Below are positions 6,927 through 15,850 of a DNA stretch of 18,219 nt, piece after piece. The first letter of the stretch is position 1. Every line of letters begins with the position of its first letter. The stretch is taken from contig CAVJCT010000024.1 of assembly GCA_963648205.1 (NCBI GenBank), positions 1 to 18,219 of the forward strand. Direction: 5' to 3'. The notes under the pieces are model-generated. The model was not told the DNA's origin. It searched no databases and saw nothing but the letters and a program-made list of their open reading frames with translations. Both the position numbers and the translations under genes were made by a program. Source of the DNA: UBA1181 sp963648205. GTDB taxonomy: Bacteria > Bacteroidota > Bacteroidia > Bacteroidales > Paludibacteraceae.

Positions 6927-9900
6927 TTATCGCCTCAACAATGTGAAGTGACCAGTGTATTTCGTCTCGGTCTCTTCAATCTCGACAACATACCAGTAGT
7001 CGGTCGATGGCATTGCGGCTCCGTTATACGTTCCGTCCCAACCATCGGACGCACCTAAGTACTCAGCAACGACTTTTCCATAACGGTCGTAGATGTGAAC
7101 AACGGCACTTGGATAAATCTCAGACATGGTCGGGATCACCCACTTGTCATTCACTCCATCTCCATTCGGCGAGAAGTAAATTGGCACAACCAACGATGGC
7201 GCATTCAATGTGAACGCGAACTCTGAGTAGCAACCGTTGACATCACGCACATGGATGATATGGTCTCCGAATGAAAGATTCTTTATCAAAGAAGAGTTGT
7301 CGGCTGCCGATTCGTTTTCGTCCACCCAATAGGTGAATGTTCCAGTTCCCTTGGCTGGGTTGACTTGCACTTCACGGTCGCGAATGCCTACCGAATCCAT
7401 CGCTACGATCTCAGGATTTGAGGTTACCGTTACGACGAAATTGTCTGTCGCCTCACACAAACCACGAGTCATCGCTACTGCGTAGGTGGTCGTTTCCGTT
7501 GGATTGACAGCGATTGAAGATGCATCACTAATCACCTCTCCCTCAACACTCCATTGGTAGGTCTCTGCTTGATAAGACTCGGCTGAAACCGAGGATGCAT
7601 TGCCTTCACAAATTGGAGAGACACCTGTCAACTCACCCTTCAACGGTTCAATCACCTCGACCGTAACTGCGAACGGCACTTCACTGCTACATGCGGTATT
7701 GACAGCCTTCAAAGTGTACGAGTAGATAGAACGGTGATTGGTTGCAATCACTTCGTTGAACTTTGGTGCAACAGTAACAGAAGTTGCTTCCAAAGAAGAT
7801 TGAATGGTTGGATCAGAAGTCCACACGATGGTTGTTCCATCAGGGACAATATTCGTAACCTTCAAATCTACTGTTTCACCACTACAGATGGTTGGTTGCT
7901 CTGGCAATGTAACACTAATCGTAGGGATGACCGTAACCGTCTCTTCGCTCGTCTTCGTTTGCTCTCCATAAACAAAGTTGACTGTGAAGGTAGCGTCTTT
8001 ATCGGCTACGAAACTATATACCAACTTGCCATTCTTCTGCGTCAGTTTATTAGTTACATCACTCGTTGTTCCGCCCGTTGCTTGAATCAACGTGAGCGAA
8101 TGAGCAACATCTGTTCTTCTGAATTTGCCCGTACCAGTGGTATCAATCGTCAACTGATAATTGAGTCCTTCACACAAAACATCCGCCAAATCCGTCTCCA
8201 ACTGAAGTACGGCATCCACCCAAACCGTCATCTCTGTTTCCGCAGGACAGTAGTCTGCGTCGCTCAATGTGATCTTATAGGTGTGGTCGGTCGTTACATT
8301 TTCAACAGTATATGAACTTGTGCTATTGACAGAAGTTGCACCTCCATTGTCAAACCACTGGATAGTTGAGACATTGCCATCAGCAGGTGTGTTGATGGTG
8401 AGGTTCAAAATGGTAGACTCACCTCTTGGCACAACCACTGGCGCCGTGTTCTCAGTCAACTGAATGTATGGTTTTACCAACAAAGATCCGATTGTAACGT
8501 TTGACACACAACCTTGACGATTGACGGTTGCCTCATACAAACCGCTGTCATCTGGCGAAGTTGAACCTATAGAATAAGCCTCGCCTTGCTGACCTGCCAT
8601 CGCCACTGCATCTTTCGTCCAAGAGACTGAGTAAGGCACTTGGTTGACTGGCGTGATGGTCAATCCGGCTGAGAATGCCGTTCCTTCACAAATCTCTAAT
8701 TCAGAAGATGTACTCGTCGCTTTCACTTGCGCATCTTTAATTGTGAATGAAACTTTCGTTGGGCAGCCATTGGTGAACGACAAAGTGTAAGTGCCTTCTT
8801 TACTGATTGTGAACGGCGCAGTCGTCGAAGTTGAACCAGAAGGGTCTGTCAACACATAATCGCCATCGCCCTCATAGTTTGGTGTAACTGTTACATCGCC
8901 ACCACAGTAGTAAAAGACATCCGTTGTCAAGCCATTGGTGTAAACCTTCGAAGGTGTATCTTCATTCGTTGGATCTGCCAAAGTCAATGTTCCTACAACT
9001 GGACCATTTCCTAAGGTTACCGTCAAATCTTTCTTCTCTACACATGTTCCAGCGGTTACCGTCAACGTGTAATTATAAACGTCTCCGTAATCGCCACCTG
9101 TAAATTTCTTTGTCTCGAAGACTGGCGTATTGCCTGTATCTCCTGTTCCACTCCAAACATAACTGATCGTTGCCACATTAGAAGATGCCTCGGCAGTGAA
9201 TGTTGCACTCTTATCTGGACAAGTCTCCACATTCTCAACCTTCACACCCAACGTATCAATTGTAATCGTAATCGGCATTGCGTCTGACAAACAAACATTC
9301 TTCGAATCAACCTTCGCATCATACGAACTTTGAACGTAGTAAACACCCGATTTCACAGCGTAGGTTGCTGTGCGTTCTACCGTCGCAGCCGCATCATCGT
9401 AGTATTTCTGTGTATAGGTCATACCATCCACTTTATTAGTCAAAGTTACCGCTGGAGCCAACTCAACTGGAGTTGCGCAGACTGTCGTTGGGTCGGTAAC
9501 AGTCAAGACTGGCTTAGGATAAACGATGACCTCAATCTCTTGTGCAGGACTGACGGCTTTTGTCTCCTCATCTCTTTGTGCCACCCAATAGGAAGTCTTC
9601 GTTACGGCATTACCAGTAACTGTTGCGATGCCTGTTAGAGGGTAAGTATCACCTTCTGAAACAGCAGCTACAGTGGTATTCGCAGGTTTATCAGTTCCAT
9701 ACCAAAGCAATGTGTAATTGTCGACGGACTTCGTTCCTTGTGCTTGTTTTTCCGCAGTCAAGTCGGCTAACGTCTCGCCTTCGCAATATGACACATCTTT
9801 CACCTTTGGAGGAAGCGCGTCGCTAATCTTAATCGTGATGGTTGAAGTCTCACTCAAACAGTTTGTCAAATTATCAACTCGATAAACCGAATAAGTCAAC

Positions 9901-12900
9901 TCCGCAGTCTGACCTGACAACGTACTCACATCGTAGGTCGGTGCAGGAACAGTCGTCGAATAAGCGGTTTCACCCTCCATCTTGTAGTAATAGGTATAAC
10001 CACTCTCTTCCGTCCACCCTTTTGTAGTGATGGAAGCAAACTGATTGCCTGTTGCTTCTGCTGCAAGGTAAGAATATTCCTCATCTTCTACGGCAGTCGT
10101 GAAGTTCACCGTAACAATCAATGCCGAGATTTCACTCTCGCAAGTCTGCTCCGTATTTGGAATTGAGTAAGATTGCTTTGCAGTATAGGTGTACTCCGTC
10201 TTCTCCGTCACACCGGTGTTTGGCGTGAATGTCTCACCATCCGCTGTTCCGTCATTCCAAACGAGTTTGTCTGCATAATAGAAATTAGCGTTGTCGTCTG
10301 TCAACGTCGTTGGTAATGCCGTTGCGACATCACCCTTACAATAGGTAGTCGTTGCAGCGGTCAAATCAGGGGCTTTCACACCTACCACCGTTACCTTGAT
10401 TGGCATACGAGAACTTTCATTATTGATACTGTTGGCATCTCGCTGCGATACATAATAGGTCGTTTCACCCAATTCCGCAGTCGAAGGCGTTGGTGCTGTC
10501 GTTGAACCAGTTCCACCAGTTGCTGTCGTGTACCACACCAACTCGTAGGTCTTCGTAGCATCGGCTTGATTGATCGACGCATTGGCAGAAAGTTCTGCTG
10601 CCGTTCCATTCAGACAGTATGTTGTATCCGAAACGTTTGGCGCAGGCGCACCCAAAATCTTCACCTCCAATTTTGTCAAACCGCTCTCGCAAGCCGTCGT
10701 TTTACCCGACACTTGATATACCCAATAATAGTAAGTCTCATCATCCGAATCAGTCAGACTTTTTGCCGTCGGTGTAGGAACTACGGCTGTTGCTCCCGTC
10801 TTAGCAGTTGGCTCAACATCAGTATCATACTGACCCATCCACATTACCGTTGCACCCGTTTCTGCACCTGCCACTGCATCTGGATTTTGTGTCATAATAT
10901 CTCCGAACGGTGCTTCCGTCTTCAAATATTGTGTCAACTTAGTGGTCAAATCTTCTGGAATGGCATCCACCGTAACCGTGTAGGCATTAACATCTGAAAC
11001 GCATCCAGTAGTTTCATCCGTAACAGTATAATAATACACCTTTGGCGATTCTGCTGCCGTTACTGTCGTAATATCTGGTGCTGAAGTCAAGGCCGTTGCC
11101 GCTGTTGCATCTTCATACCAAGTAATAGTCGCACCCGTAATTGTCGCATCAGGCGAAGTCGTTAACGCACCCTCACAGAATGCTTCTGGATCGGTCAACA
11201 CGTCCGTTGGCTTAGGCAATGCCTTCACCGTGATGGTGTATTCCTTATCACAGGTCGTCGGATTGGTGTCGAAATTATCGTGTATGTATACGGTATATTC
11301 TACACCTGCCTCGGTTACGTCTGCATAGTTGACCTCGAGAGCTGGACCTTTGTTATCAGCCGCCGTTGTTACTTTCGAAGATCCTGCGATAACAGTTCCT
11401 TTTGCTACCGACTCTCCTTTATACCACGAAACAGTATAATCATAGTAGTCATTTTCATCTTTGTCTATACCGTGAATGGCATTTTTGAGTGAAATGCTTA
11501 CTGATTTGTCCTCTTCACACAACTCAACGATGTTTTTCGTTGAATTGAACTTTCCGCCTTCTACCGTAAACACATTGGCATCAGGTTCTGTACATTTCGC
11601 ACAGTTCAATCCTGCCGTTACATACATCGTTGAAACGGAAATGTTTCGACAAGGGGAAAGGGCACTTACCTTCAACTCATCAGGGTCTTTCAAAGTCTCC
11701 TCTTTTCCCACCACCACACGGAAGTAAACCTCTGCCTCATCGCCATCTTTAATCTTCGCAAATGCAGCATGGTCGGCAGGGTCTTTGATTTCAAATGTTG
11801 ATTTCTTGAAGATGGTATTGCCCGACTCGTCTGCCATTGTAATCCAATTCACCTCGTCGGCATCCGTAGTCTTCGGGTCGTCGTAAGTGTATTGGAACAT
11901 ATAACTCATCGTGCTTCCATAGAATTTCTCTGATGCTGAAGAGGTTACACCTTCCAAAGTCAACAAATCGTCGGTACAGAGATCCAACAAGTCTTGTGCC
12001 TTTCCTGTCAACGAATAGTCCATGTTGATGTCTGGTGGCGAACATACTCGGAACGTGATATCATCCAATGCAAAATCGCCTCGCTCACTAGCAGTATAAT
12101 TGTCCTCTTTACTAACAATCTTCATCGTTGCACAGCCTTTTGCTTCCGAAGGCAATGTAAACGTTTCTCCGCACCATACCCATTCAGGACTCGTCAACTT
12201 TATATCTCCACTTGAGTACAATGCTGTTCCATCCTCTGCAATCAATTCAACAGACAATGTTCCTACCGAAGGTGAAGTATTCGCATTAATCGCTCCAACC
12301 GCAGCACCAAATGTCACCTCCTTACCTGGACACAAACCACATACCTGCTGTTCATAGAGTGATTTTCCATTCCATCCACTTGTCTTGATATCCATCACCA
12401 AGAATCCTCCATTCTTGTCTCCGTCATGGGAAATCAGATTCCCCGTGTAGGGATCTATAGTACTAATGGCATATCCTTCACTGTAAATTTCATGATTATA
12501 CTTAAACTTTACCGCAGCTCCATTATTCTTCAAGTCGCTCACACACGGACTCTTACCATTCAACATATCTGTTGCAGTTGCCGTCTGCTGTTCTCCATTC
12601 AAATCCGTGTAGGTATATTGCGTTCCTGCAAACGAACCGAAATCATCGAAAAAGACATCCACCATCGCCATAGGATTACCAGCCTCATCGCTACAACAGT
12701 CATTCACAGTCAACGTATAAACATCACTCTTTGCTGGCTCACATCCTGGCACGGTTACCGTCGCCTGTATGCTGTAAGTGCCTGCTGCGGGTGCTTCAAA
12801 ATTGAAAGAACTTCCTGTTCCTGTCGTTCCTGTTACACTTTCCGTCCAACTATAGGTCGTTCCCGCAGGATATGAATCTTTCAAGCGAATCATAATCGGC

Positions 12901-13778
12901 ATCGCCGGACAAGGATTTCCTGAATACGAAATGACTGGCTTAATTTGTCCTTCTACTCGAATGTTATCAAATCCCAACGGAATACCACACTTTCCACCGG
13001 CTCTTCCTACATAGAATGTGATATTTCCATTCTCGTCTGCTGTTCCCTTATAAGTATGGGTCATCATCTCTCCCGGCATTGGCTGTATCGACTCTCCTCC
13101 ATTCAATGCGCCATTGGTATTCAACTTCGTAGAAAACTTACAATCCAAACCATTGCTTCCGTTTCCATACCATTTTCCTTGTTTAATATTGTAGTCCGCA
13201 TTAAAAATTTTGATGTTTCCTTCTTCTAAACCTTGTGCCTCAGCCGACGCAGCCAACGATTCATAATCCAACAAATTGTAGACATCAACTGTAAACGACA
13301 CCTCTGACCCTGGTTCCATTCCAGTCGCCGTATACGAGAAAATATATGAATAGTCGTGGCTGGTTCCAAAATTGACCAACATTGCAGATCCACTTCCACT
13401 TCCCAAAATTGGACATATCAACTTCGGATTCGATACAATCGCAGAATATCCAACCTTATTTGTTGCCGCGTCATTGGTTAACGAATCTGCCTGCCATGCT
13501 TCTGCCGTTATCAACTCGCCTGGCGCATGTAGACTATACGTCGTGATTCCTGTCTGAACCACATCCGATGGCGAGCCATACCATGTACACCCCGACGCGG
13601 CCAACTCTGCGAGTTGCTCTCCCACCTCATCGCTGAACCATCCTTTCGAATCATTCGACAATTCGATGTTACACAACGTTGACGATACATCAAAATCCGT
13701 AGATCCCAACGTACAGGTCGCCGCCATACTTGCTGCCGCCATACCGAAGGCAACAATAAGACACCCTATCTTCTTCAT
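6927..13778 (-). CDS. Giant T9SS-exported surface protein, Ig/PKD-like repeats, type B sorting domain
   Basis: About 2283 residues from the ATG at 13778. I prefer this start because MKKIGCLIVAFGMAAASMA is a typical signal peptide; ATG 13796 and GTG 13808 would only add 6 or 10 residues in front. Residues about 20-290 contain a jelly-roll-like region ending in GFDNIRVEG. A second such region spans about 375-590 and ends in FALDDITFRVC. From about 690 to 2150 there is a long series of divergent beta-rich modules, each opening with a cysteine motif such as FCEGALTT, YCLNGTAAEL, YCKGD, YCEGE, ICEGTAF, ICSGETV or ICEGNASS, as in the Ig-like domains of CHU_C proteins. The last 88 residues or so form the type B T9SS sorting domain (CHU_C/TIGR04131 type), with FSPNGDGVND, YDRYGKVV, GWDGTYNG and PSTDYWYVVE. 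So it should cross the inner membrane by Sec and the outer membrane by T9SS, then act at the cell surface or outside, probably as an adhesin. No PorP/SprF-like partner is adjacent. It is followed by its own terminator. Confidence 0.93.
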   Translation of the reverse strand: MKKIGCLIVAFGMAAASMAATCTLGSTDFDVSSTLCNIELSNDSKGWFSDEVGEQLAELAASGCTWYGSPSDVVQTGITTYSLHAPGELITAEAWQADSLTNDAATNKVGYSAIVSNPKLICPILGSGSGSAMLVNFGTSHDYSYIFSYTATGMEPGSEVSFTVDVYNLLDYESLAASAEAQGLEEGNIKIFNADYNIKQGKWYGNGSNGLDCKFSTKLNTNGALNGGESIQPMPGEMMTHTYKGTADENGNITFYVGRAGGKCGIPLGFDNIRVEGQIKPVISYSGNPCPAMPIMIRLKDSYPAGTTYSWTESVTGTTGTGSSFNFEAPAAGTYSIQATVTVPGCEPAKSDVYTLTVNDCCSDEAGNPMAMVDVFFDDFGSFAGTQYTYTDLNGEQQTATATDMLNGKSPCVSDLKNNGAAVKFKYNHEIYSEGYAISTIDPYTGNLISHDGDKNGGFLVMDIKTSGWNGKSLYEQQVCGLCPGKEVTFGAAVGAINANTSPSVGTLSVELIAEDGTALYSSGDIKLTSPEWVWCGETFTLPSEAKGCATMKIVSKEDNYTASERGDFALDDITFRVCSPPDINMDYSLTGKAQDLLDLCTDDLLTLEGVTSSASEKFYGSTMSYMFQYTYDDPKTTDADEVNWITMADESGNTIFKKSTFEIKDPADHAAFAKIKDGDEAEVYFRVVVGKEETLKDPDELKVSALSPCRNISVSTMYVTAGLNCAKCTEPDANVFTVEGGKFNSTKNIVELCEEDKSVSISLKNAIHGIDKDENDYYDYTVSWYKGESVAKGTVIAGSSKVTTAADNKGPALEVNYADVTEAGVEYTVYIHDNFDTNPTTCDKEYTITVKALPKPTDVLTDPEAFCEGALTTSPDATITGATITWYEDATAATALTSAPDITTVTAAESPKVYYYTVTDETTGCVSDVNAYTVTVDAIPEDLTTKLTQYLKTEAPFGDIMTQNPDAVAGAETGATVMWMGQYDTDVEPTAKTGATAVVPTPTAKSLTDSDDETYYYWVYQVSGKTTACESGLTKLEVKILGAPAPNVSDTTYCLNGTAAELSANASINQADATKTYELVWYTTATGGTGSTTAPTPSTAELGETTYYVSQRDANSINNESSRMPIKVTVVGVKAPDLTAATTTYCKGDVATALPTTLTDDNANFYYADKLVWNDGTADGETFTPNTGVTEKTEYTYTAKQSYSIPNTEQTCESEISALIVTVNFTTAVEDEEYSYLAAEATGNQFASITTKGWTEESGYTYYYKMEGETAYSTTVPAPTYDVSTLSGQTAELTYSVYRVDNLTNCLSETSTITIKISDALPPKVKDVSYCEGETLADLTAEKQAQGTKSVDNYTLLWYGTDKPANTTVAAVSEGDTYPLTGIATVTGNAVTKTSYWVAQRDEETKAVSPAQEIEVIVYPKPVLTVTDPTTVCATPVELAPAVTLTNKVDGMTYTQKYYDDAAATVERTATYAVKSGVYYVQSSYDAKVDSKNVCLSDAMPITITIDTLGVKVENVETCPDKSATFTAEASSNVATISYVWSGTGDTGNTPVFETKKFTGGDYGDVYNYTLTVTAGTCVEKKDLTVTLGNGPVVGTLTLADPTNEDTPSKVYTNGLTTDVFYYCGGDVTVTPNYEGDGDYVLTDPSGSTSTTAPFTISKEGTYTLSFTNGCPTKVSFTIKDAQVKATSTSSELEICEGTAFSAGLTITPVNQVPYSVSWTKDAVAMAGQQGEAYSIGSTSPDDSGLYEATVNRQGCVSNVTIGSLLVKPYIQLTENTAPVVVPRGESTILNLTINTPADGNVSTIQWFDNGGATSVNSTSSYTVENVTTDHTYKITLSDADYCPAETEMTVWVDAVLQLETDLADVLCEGLNYQLTIDTTGTGKFRRTDVAHSLTLIQATGGTTSDVTNKLTQKNGKLVYSFVADKDATFTVNFVYGEQTKTSEETVTVIPTISVTLPEQPTICSGETVDLKVTNIVPDGTTIVWTSDPTIQSSLEATSVTVAPKFNEVIATNHRSIYSYTLKAVNTACSSEVPFAVTVEVIEPLKGELTGVSPICEGNASSVSAESYQAETYQWSVEGEVISDASSIAVNPTETTTYAVAMTRGLCEATDNFVVTVTSNPEIVAMDSVGIRDREVQVNPAKGTGTFTYWVDENESAADNSSLIKNLSFGDHIIHVRDVNGCYSEFAFTLNAPSLVVPIYFSPNGDGVNDKWVIPTMSEIYPSAVVHIYDRYGKVVAEYLGASDGWDGTYNGAAMPSTDYWYVVEIEETETKYTGHFTLLRR

Positions 13779-14068
13779 TTTATCTGATGAAATCATATAC
13801 AACTTCACTTACTGTTTTTCACGATCTTCTATTCCTTTTCACTCACCAACTCGAAATTTCTTGTCAAAACACGAAATTTTGTAAATATACAGAGTTTTAA
13901 GGAGATAAGCGTAATTTTTCAACAACGATTTTACAAACAAAATTCGCTTCTTCCCACAAACTACACAGCCCCACTTTGTTTGTATTCACCACCTTACCGC
14001 CATCACAGATGACAATTTCACAGACTAAATTACCTCCATATTCTATTGTAAATCAGCACAATAGATTA
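13779..14068. other. Intergenic region upstream of giant gene
   Basis: About 290 AT-rich bases between porT and the preferred start of the giant gene, with no convincing ORF. Three bases past the porT stop lies an 8-bp inverted repeat (14042-14049 with 14058-14065, 8-nt loop), but no U tract follows, so termination there is uncertain. The minus strand reads TATATTTA at 13882-13889, one base off the TAnnTTTG box, without a good -33 partner. It is the best promoter candidate I can see for the giant gene. Nothing else is recognised. Confidence 0.5.
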
Positions 14069-14800
14069 TTACTCGAAGTTAAACGACAAAATAAACATTC
14101 TCGATGTCAACCTCGACAACGTGTTGGTGTACTTCATCTCCGTGATGTCTGCAATCTCAGGTCTATTGCGATTCAATACGTCTCCAAGCCCTAAGTAAAC
14201 CTTAAACTCGGGAGCAATCTTGAAATAGGGCAGATAGAAATCACATCCCAATCCAAACTCAACTCCATAATCAATCTGCTTCAACATCAACGTGGCTTCA
14301 GAATCTCGTCCCATGTCCACCGTCAACGCTGCTCCCGCCAACAAATAAGGGCGGTAGTTATTCTTTCGTTGACCTCTGAACTTAAACGTCAACGGAAACT
14401 CCATAATATTGGACTGCACCATCATATCGCCTTCCGGACTCTCGTTGCCATCAACATCATAAAAACGCATGTGACGCTCGTTGAACAACAAAATCGGGCA
14501 GAATCTCAAGTTCAACCACTTGAAAATCCTTAAGTCTGATATGATTCCGACTGAAAATCCTGGCGACATCCTCGTGTCCTCTCCATACCACACCTTGCCA
14601 TCTTCGTCTGCTATCGCTGCATTCTCAGGGTTGAAATCCATCATATTCAATCCTAGAATGAATCCAAAATGATACAGACGGTTATCCGCATTGATAAGGT
14701 AGTTCGTACGCCCATGAGCATGCTCAGCATTGACTCCCATCCATGCAATACAAGAAAACAATATGAATAAAACCAGTTTTTTCAATTTCCTTTCACTCAA
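14069..14800 (-). CDS. porT: PorT/SprT-family T9SS outer-membrane protein
   Basis: A 243-residue predicted outer-membrane beta-barrel and core T9SS component, required for export of CTD-bearing proteins. Features matching PorT/SprT are: signal peptide 1-25 (LVLFILFSCIAWMGVNA); the early HFGFILGLNMMDF motif (about 45-57); SPGFSVGIISDLRI followed by LNLRFCPILLF; MEFPLTFKFRGQRKNNYRPYLLAG cut by a short turn; a DFYLPYFKIAPEFK segment; and the terminal SRMFILSFNFE ending in Glu, with a Phe-rich last strand. Length fits the family, about 240 residues. The start is TTG at 14800: no in-frame ATG occurs upstream before a TAG, and the next in-frame ATG (Met21) would destroy the signal peptide. It has its own -7 box upstream. 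Its position next to a giant type B T9SS substrate is consistent with shared use but does not prove it, since porT is often separate from the main por cluster. Confidence 0.88.
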   Translation of the reverse strand: MSERKLKKLVLFILFSCIAWMGVNAEHAHGRTNYLINADNRLYHFGFILGLNMMDFNPENAAIADEDGKVWYGEDTRMSPGFSVGIISDLRIFKWLNLRFCPILLFNERHMRFYDVDGNESPEGDMMVQSNIMEFPLTFKFRGQRKNNYRPYLLAGAALTVDMGRDSEATLMLKQIDYGVEFGLGCDFYLPYFKIAPEFKVYLGLGDVLNRNRPEIADITEMKYTNTLSRLTSRMFILSFNFE

Positions 14801-14870
14801 AATTCTTATTGAGAAACGTAATCCTTCCGCTTTTATTTTCTAAAAAAAGAAGATTCTCAAAATCACCGCG

Positions 14871-14878
14871 CAAAATTA
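14871..14878 (-). promoter_or_regulatory. Bacteroidota -7 box upstream of porT
   Basis: The minus strand reads TAATTTTG, an exact match to TAnnTTTG, 70 bases upstream of the porT start and 22 bases after the preceding stop codon. No TTTG appears at the usual -33 spacing. It suggests porT can be transcribed on its own; read-through from the upstream gene remains possible because no clear terminator is seen at 14801-14900. Confidence 0.5.
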
Positions 14879-14900
14879 CAAAAAATCCTACGATAATCCA

Positions 14901-15848
14901 CTATTTAAAGGCATATCCCACACCAATCGTTCCATAAATCGGGAACATATCGAACGTAATGGTCTTGAAATCATCCACAAAAATATTTTTGAAGCCCCAA
15001 TCTAAATCGACAAAGGCAACCAATCGCTTGTAGATGCTCCACTCGCCTCCTAAGGTGATTCCCCACTGATAGCGACGCAAATCTTCCGAAAAATCAAAGG
15101 ATTGTGGTTTGTCATCCACTTCAATCTTCGCTCCTGTTGGGTCTCCTTCACGCAAATATCCGTTATAGACTTCTCCGCTAAACGTTCCGCCTGTCAAGAA
15201 ACTGAAGAATGCTCCTAATTTGATTTTTCCTCGCTCGGTGATGTAAAACGCAGCATCCACGGGAATGGACAAATACCACTGATCTGCCGTCATCGTAACG
15301 TCTCCAGTCCATCGTCCTGAAATCGTTCCGCCATCCTCATCTTGAATAGACATGCTATAGTCCTTCACGGTTGCCTTCGAGGTCATTCCTTTTCGATCTA
15401 CCTTCGCACCTGTCATCAACTCCCAACGATTTCCTAATGGAATGACTGCCCACGCTTGGACTGATATATTTCCTAATGGTGCAAATCCATTGATTTTTCT
15501 CATCTGCGCTGGCAATGGGAATGGCACTGTTCCTCCAATCTGATATCCTATTTTTGCCTCAAAATAAGACTTCTTCTTGGGTGTCGTATCTTTAACGGCA
15601 TACAAGGAATCGGCTTGCTCACCTTTTAAAGCCCCTGCCAAACTATCCGCAGTTGCTTTCTCTGCCTGACGTGCAGCTTTTCTTTCCGCACGCTCCTTCA
15701 AACGCTCTTCTCTCGCCCTTTTTATCGGACTATCAGAATCACCATATATCTCAGAATAACCACCTGCATATACTGCGAACGACAACAACGCACATACGAT
15801 AGTTACGACTACCCTCTTGATATTTGCCTTCTTTATATTATTTCTCAT
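14901..15848 (-). CDS. Outer-membrane beta-barrel protein paired with PCMD lipoprotein
   Basis: A 315-residue protein with an N-terminal signal peptide (about 1-28, ending FAVYA). A charged, Arg/Lys/Glu/Ala-rich helical linker follows (about 43-95, with REERLKERAERKAARQ). The rest, about 97-315, consists of alternating strands with aromatic ends, as in small 8-strand barrels of the outer-membrane beta-barrel family: FEAKIGYQIGG, WELMTGAKVDRKG, WYLSIPVDAAFYI, YQWGITLGGEWSIY and a last strand IGVGYAFK. The ATG lies 2 bases after the stop of the PCMD lipoprotein gene, so the pair is a tight operon. Function is not known; the likeliest roles are anchoring or transport at the outer membrane together with that lipoprotein. 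The helical linker would sit in the periplasm or bind peptidoglycan (inference). Confidence 0.85.
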   Translation of the reverse strand: MRNNIKKANIKRVVVTIVCALLSFAVYAGGYSEIYGDSDSPIKRAREERLKERAERKAARQAEKATADSLAGALKGEQADSLYAVKDTTPKKKSYFEAKIGYQIGGTVPFPLPAQMRKINGFAPLGNISVQAWAVIPLGNRWELMTGAKVDRKGMTSKATVKDYSMSIQDEDGGTISGRWTGDVTMTADQWYLSIPVDAAFYITERGKIKLGAFFSFLTGGTFSGEVYNGYLREGDPTGAKIEVDDKPQSFDFSEDLRRYQWGITLGGEWSIYKRLVAFVDLDWGFKNIFVDDFKTITFDMFPIYGTIGVGYAFK

Positions 15849-15850
15849 GA

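Noticed and set aside
6927..13778. DNA-level tandem repeats in the giant gene
   Set aside because: The repeated modules are visible at protein level (cysteine motifs, Ig-like strands), but I saw no near-identical DNA copies, so no recombination-driven repeat array is claimed.
13779..13808. N-terminal extension of the giant protein from GTG 13808 or ATG 13796
   Set aside because: It would put 6-10 polar residues before a textbook signal peptide that starts at ATG 13778. Not excluded, but less likely.
14042..14065. 8-bp inverted repeat after porT as an intrinsic terminator
   Set aside because: The stem is AT-rich and no T run follows on the minus strand, so I only mention it in the intergenic note.
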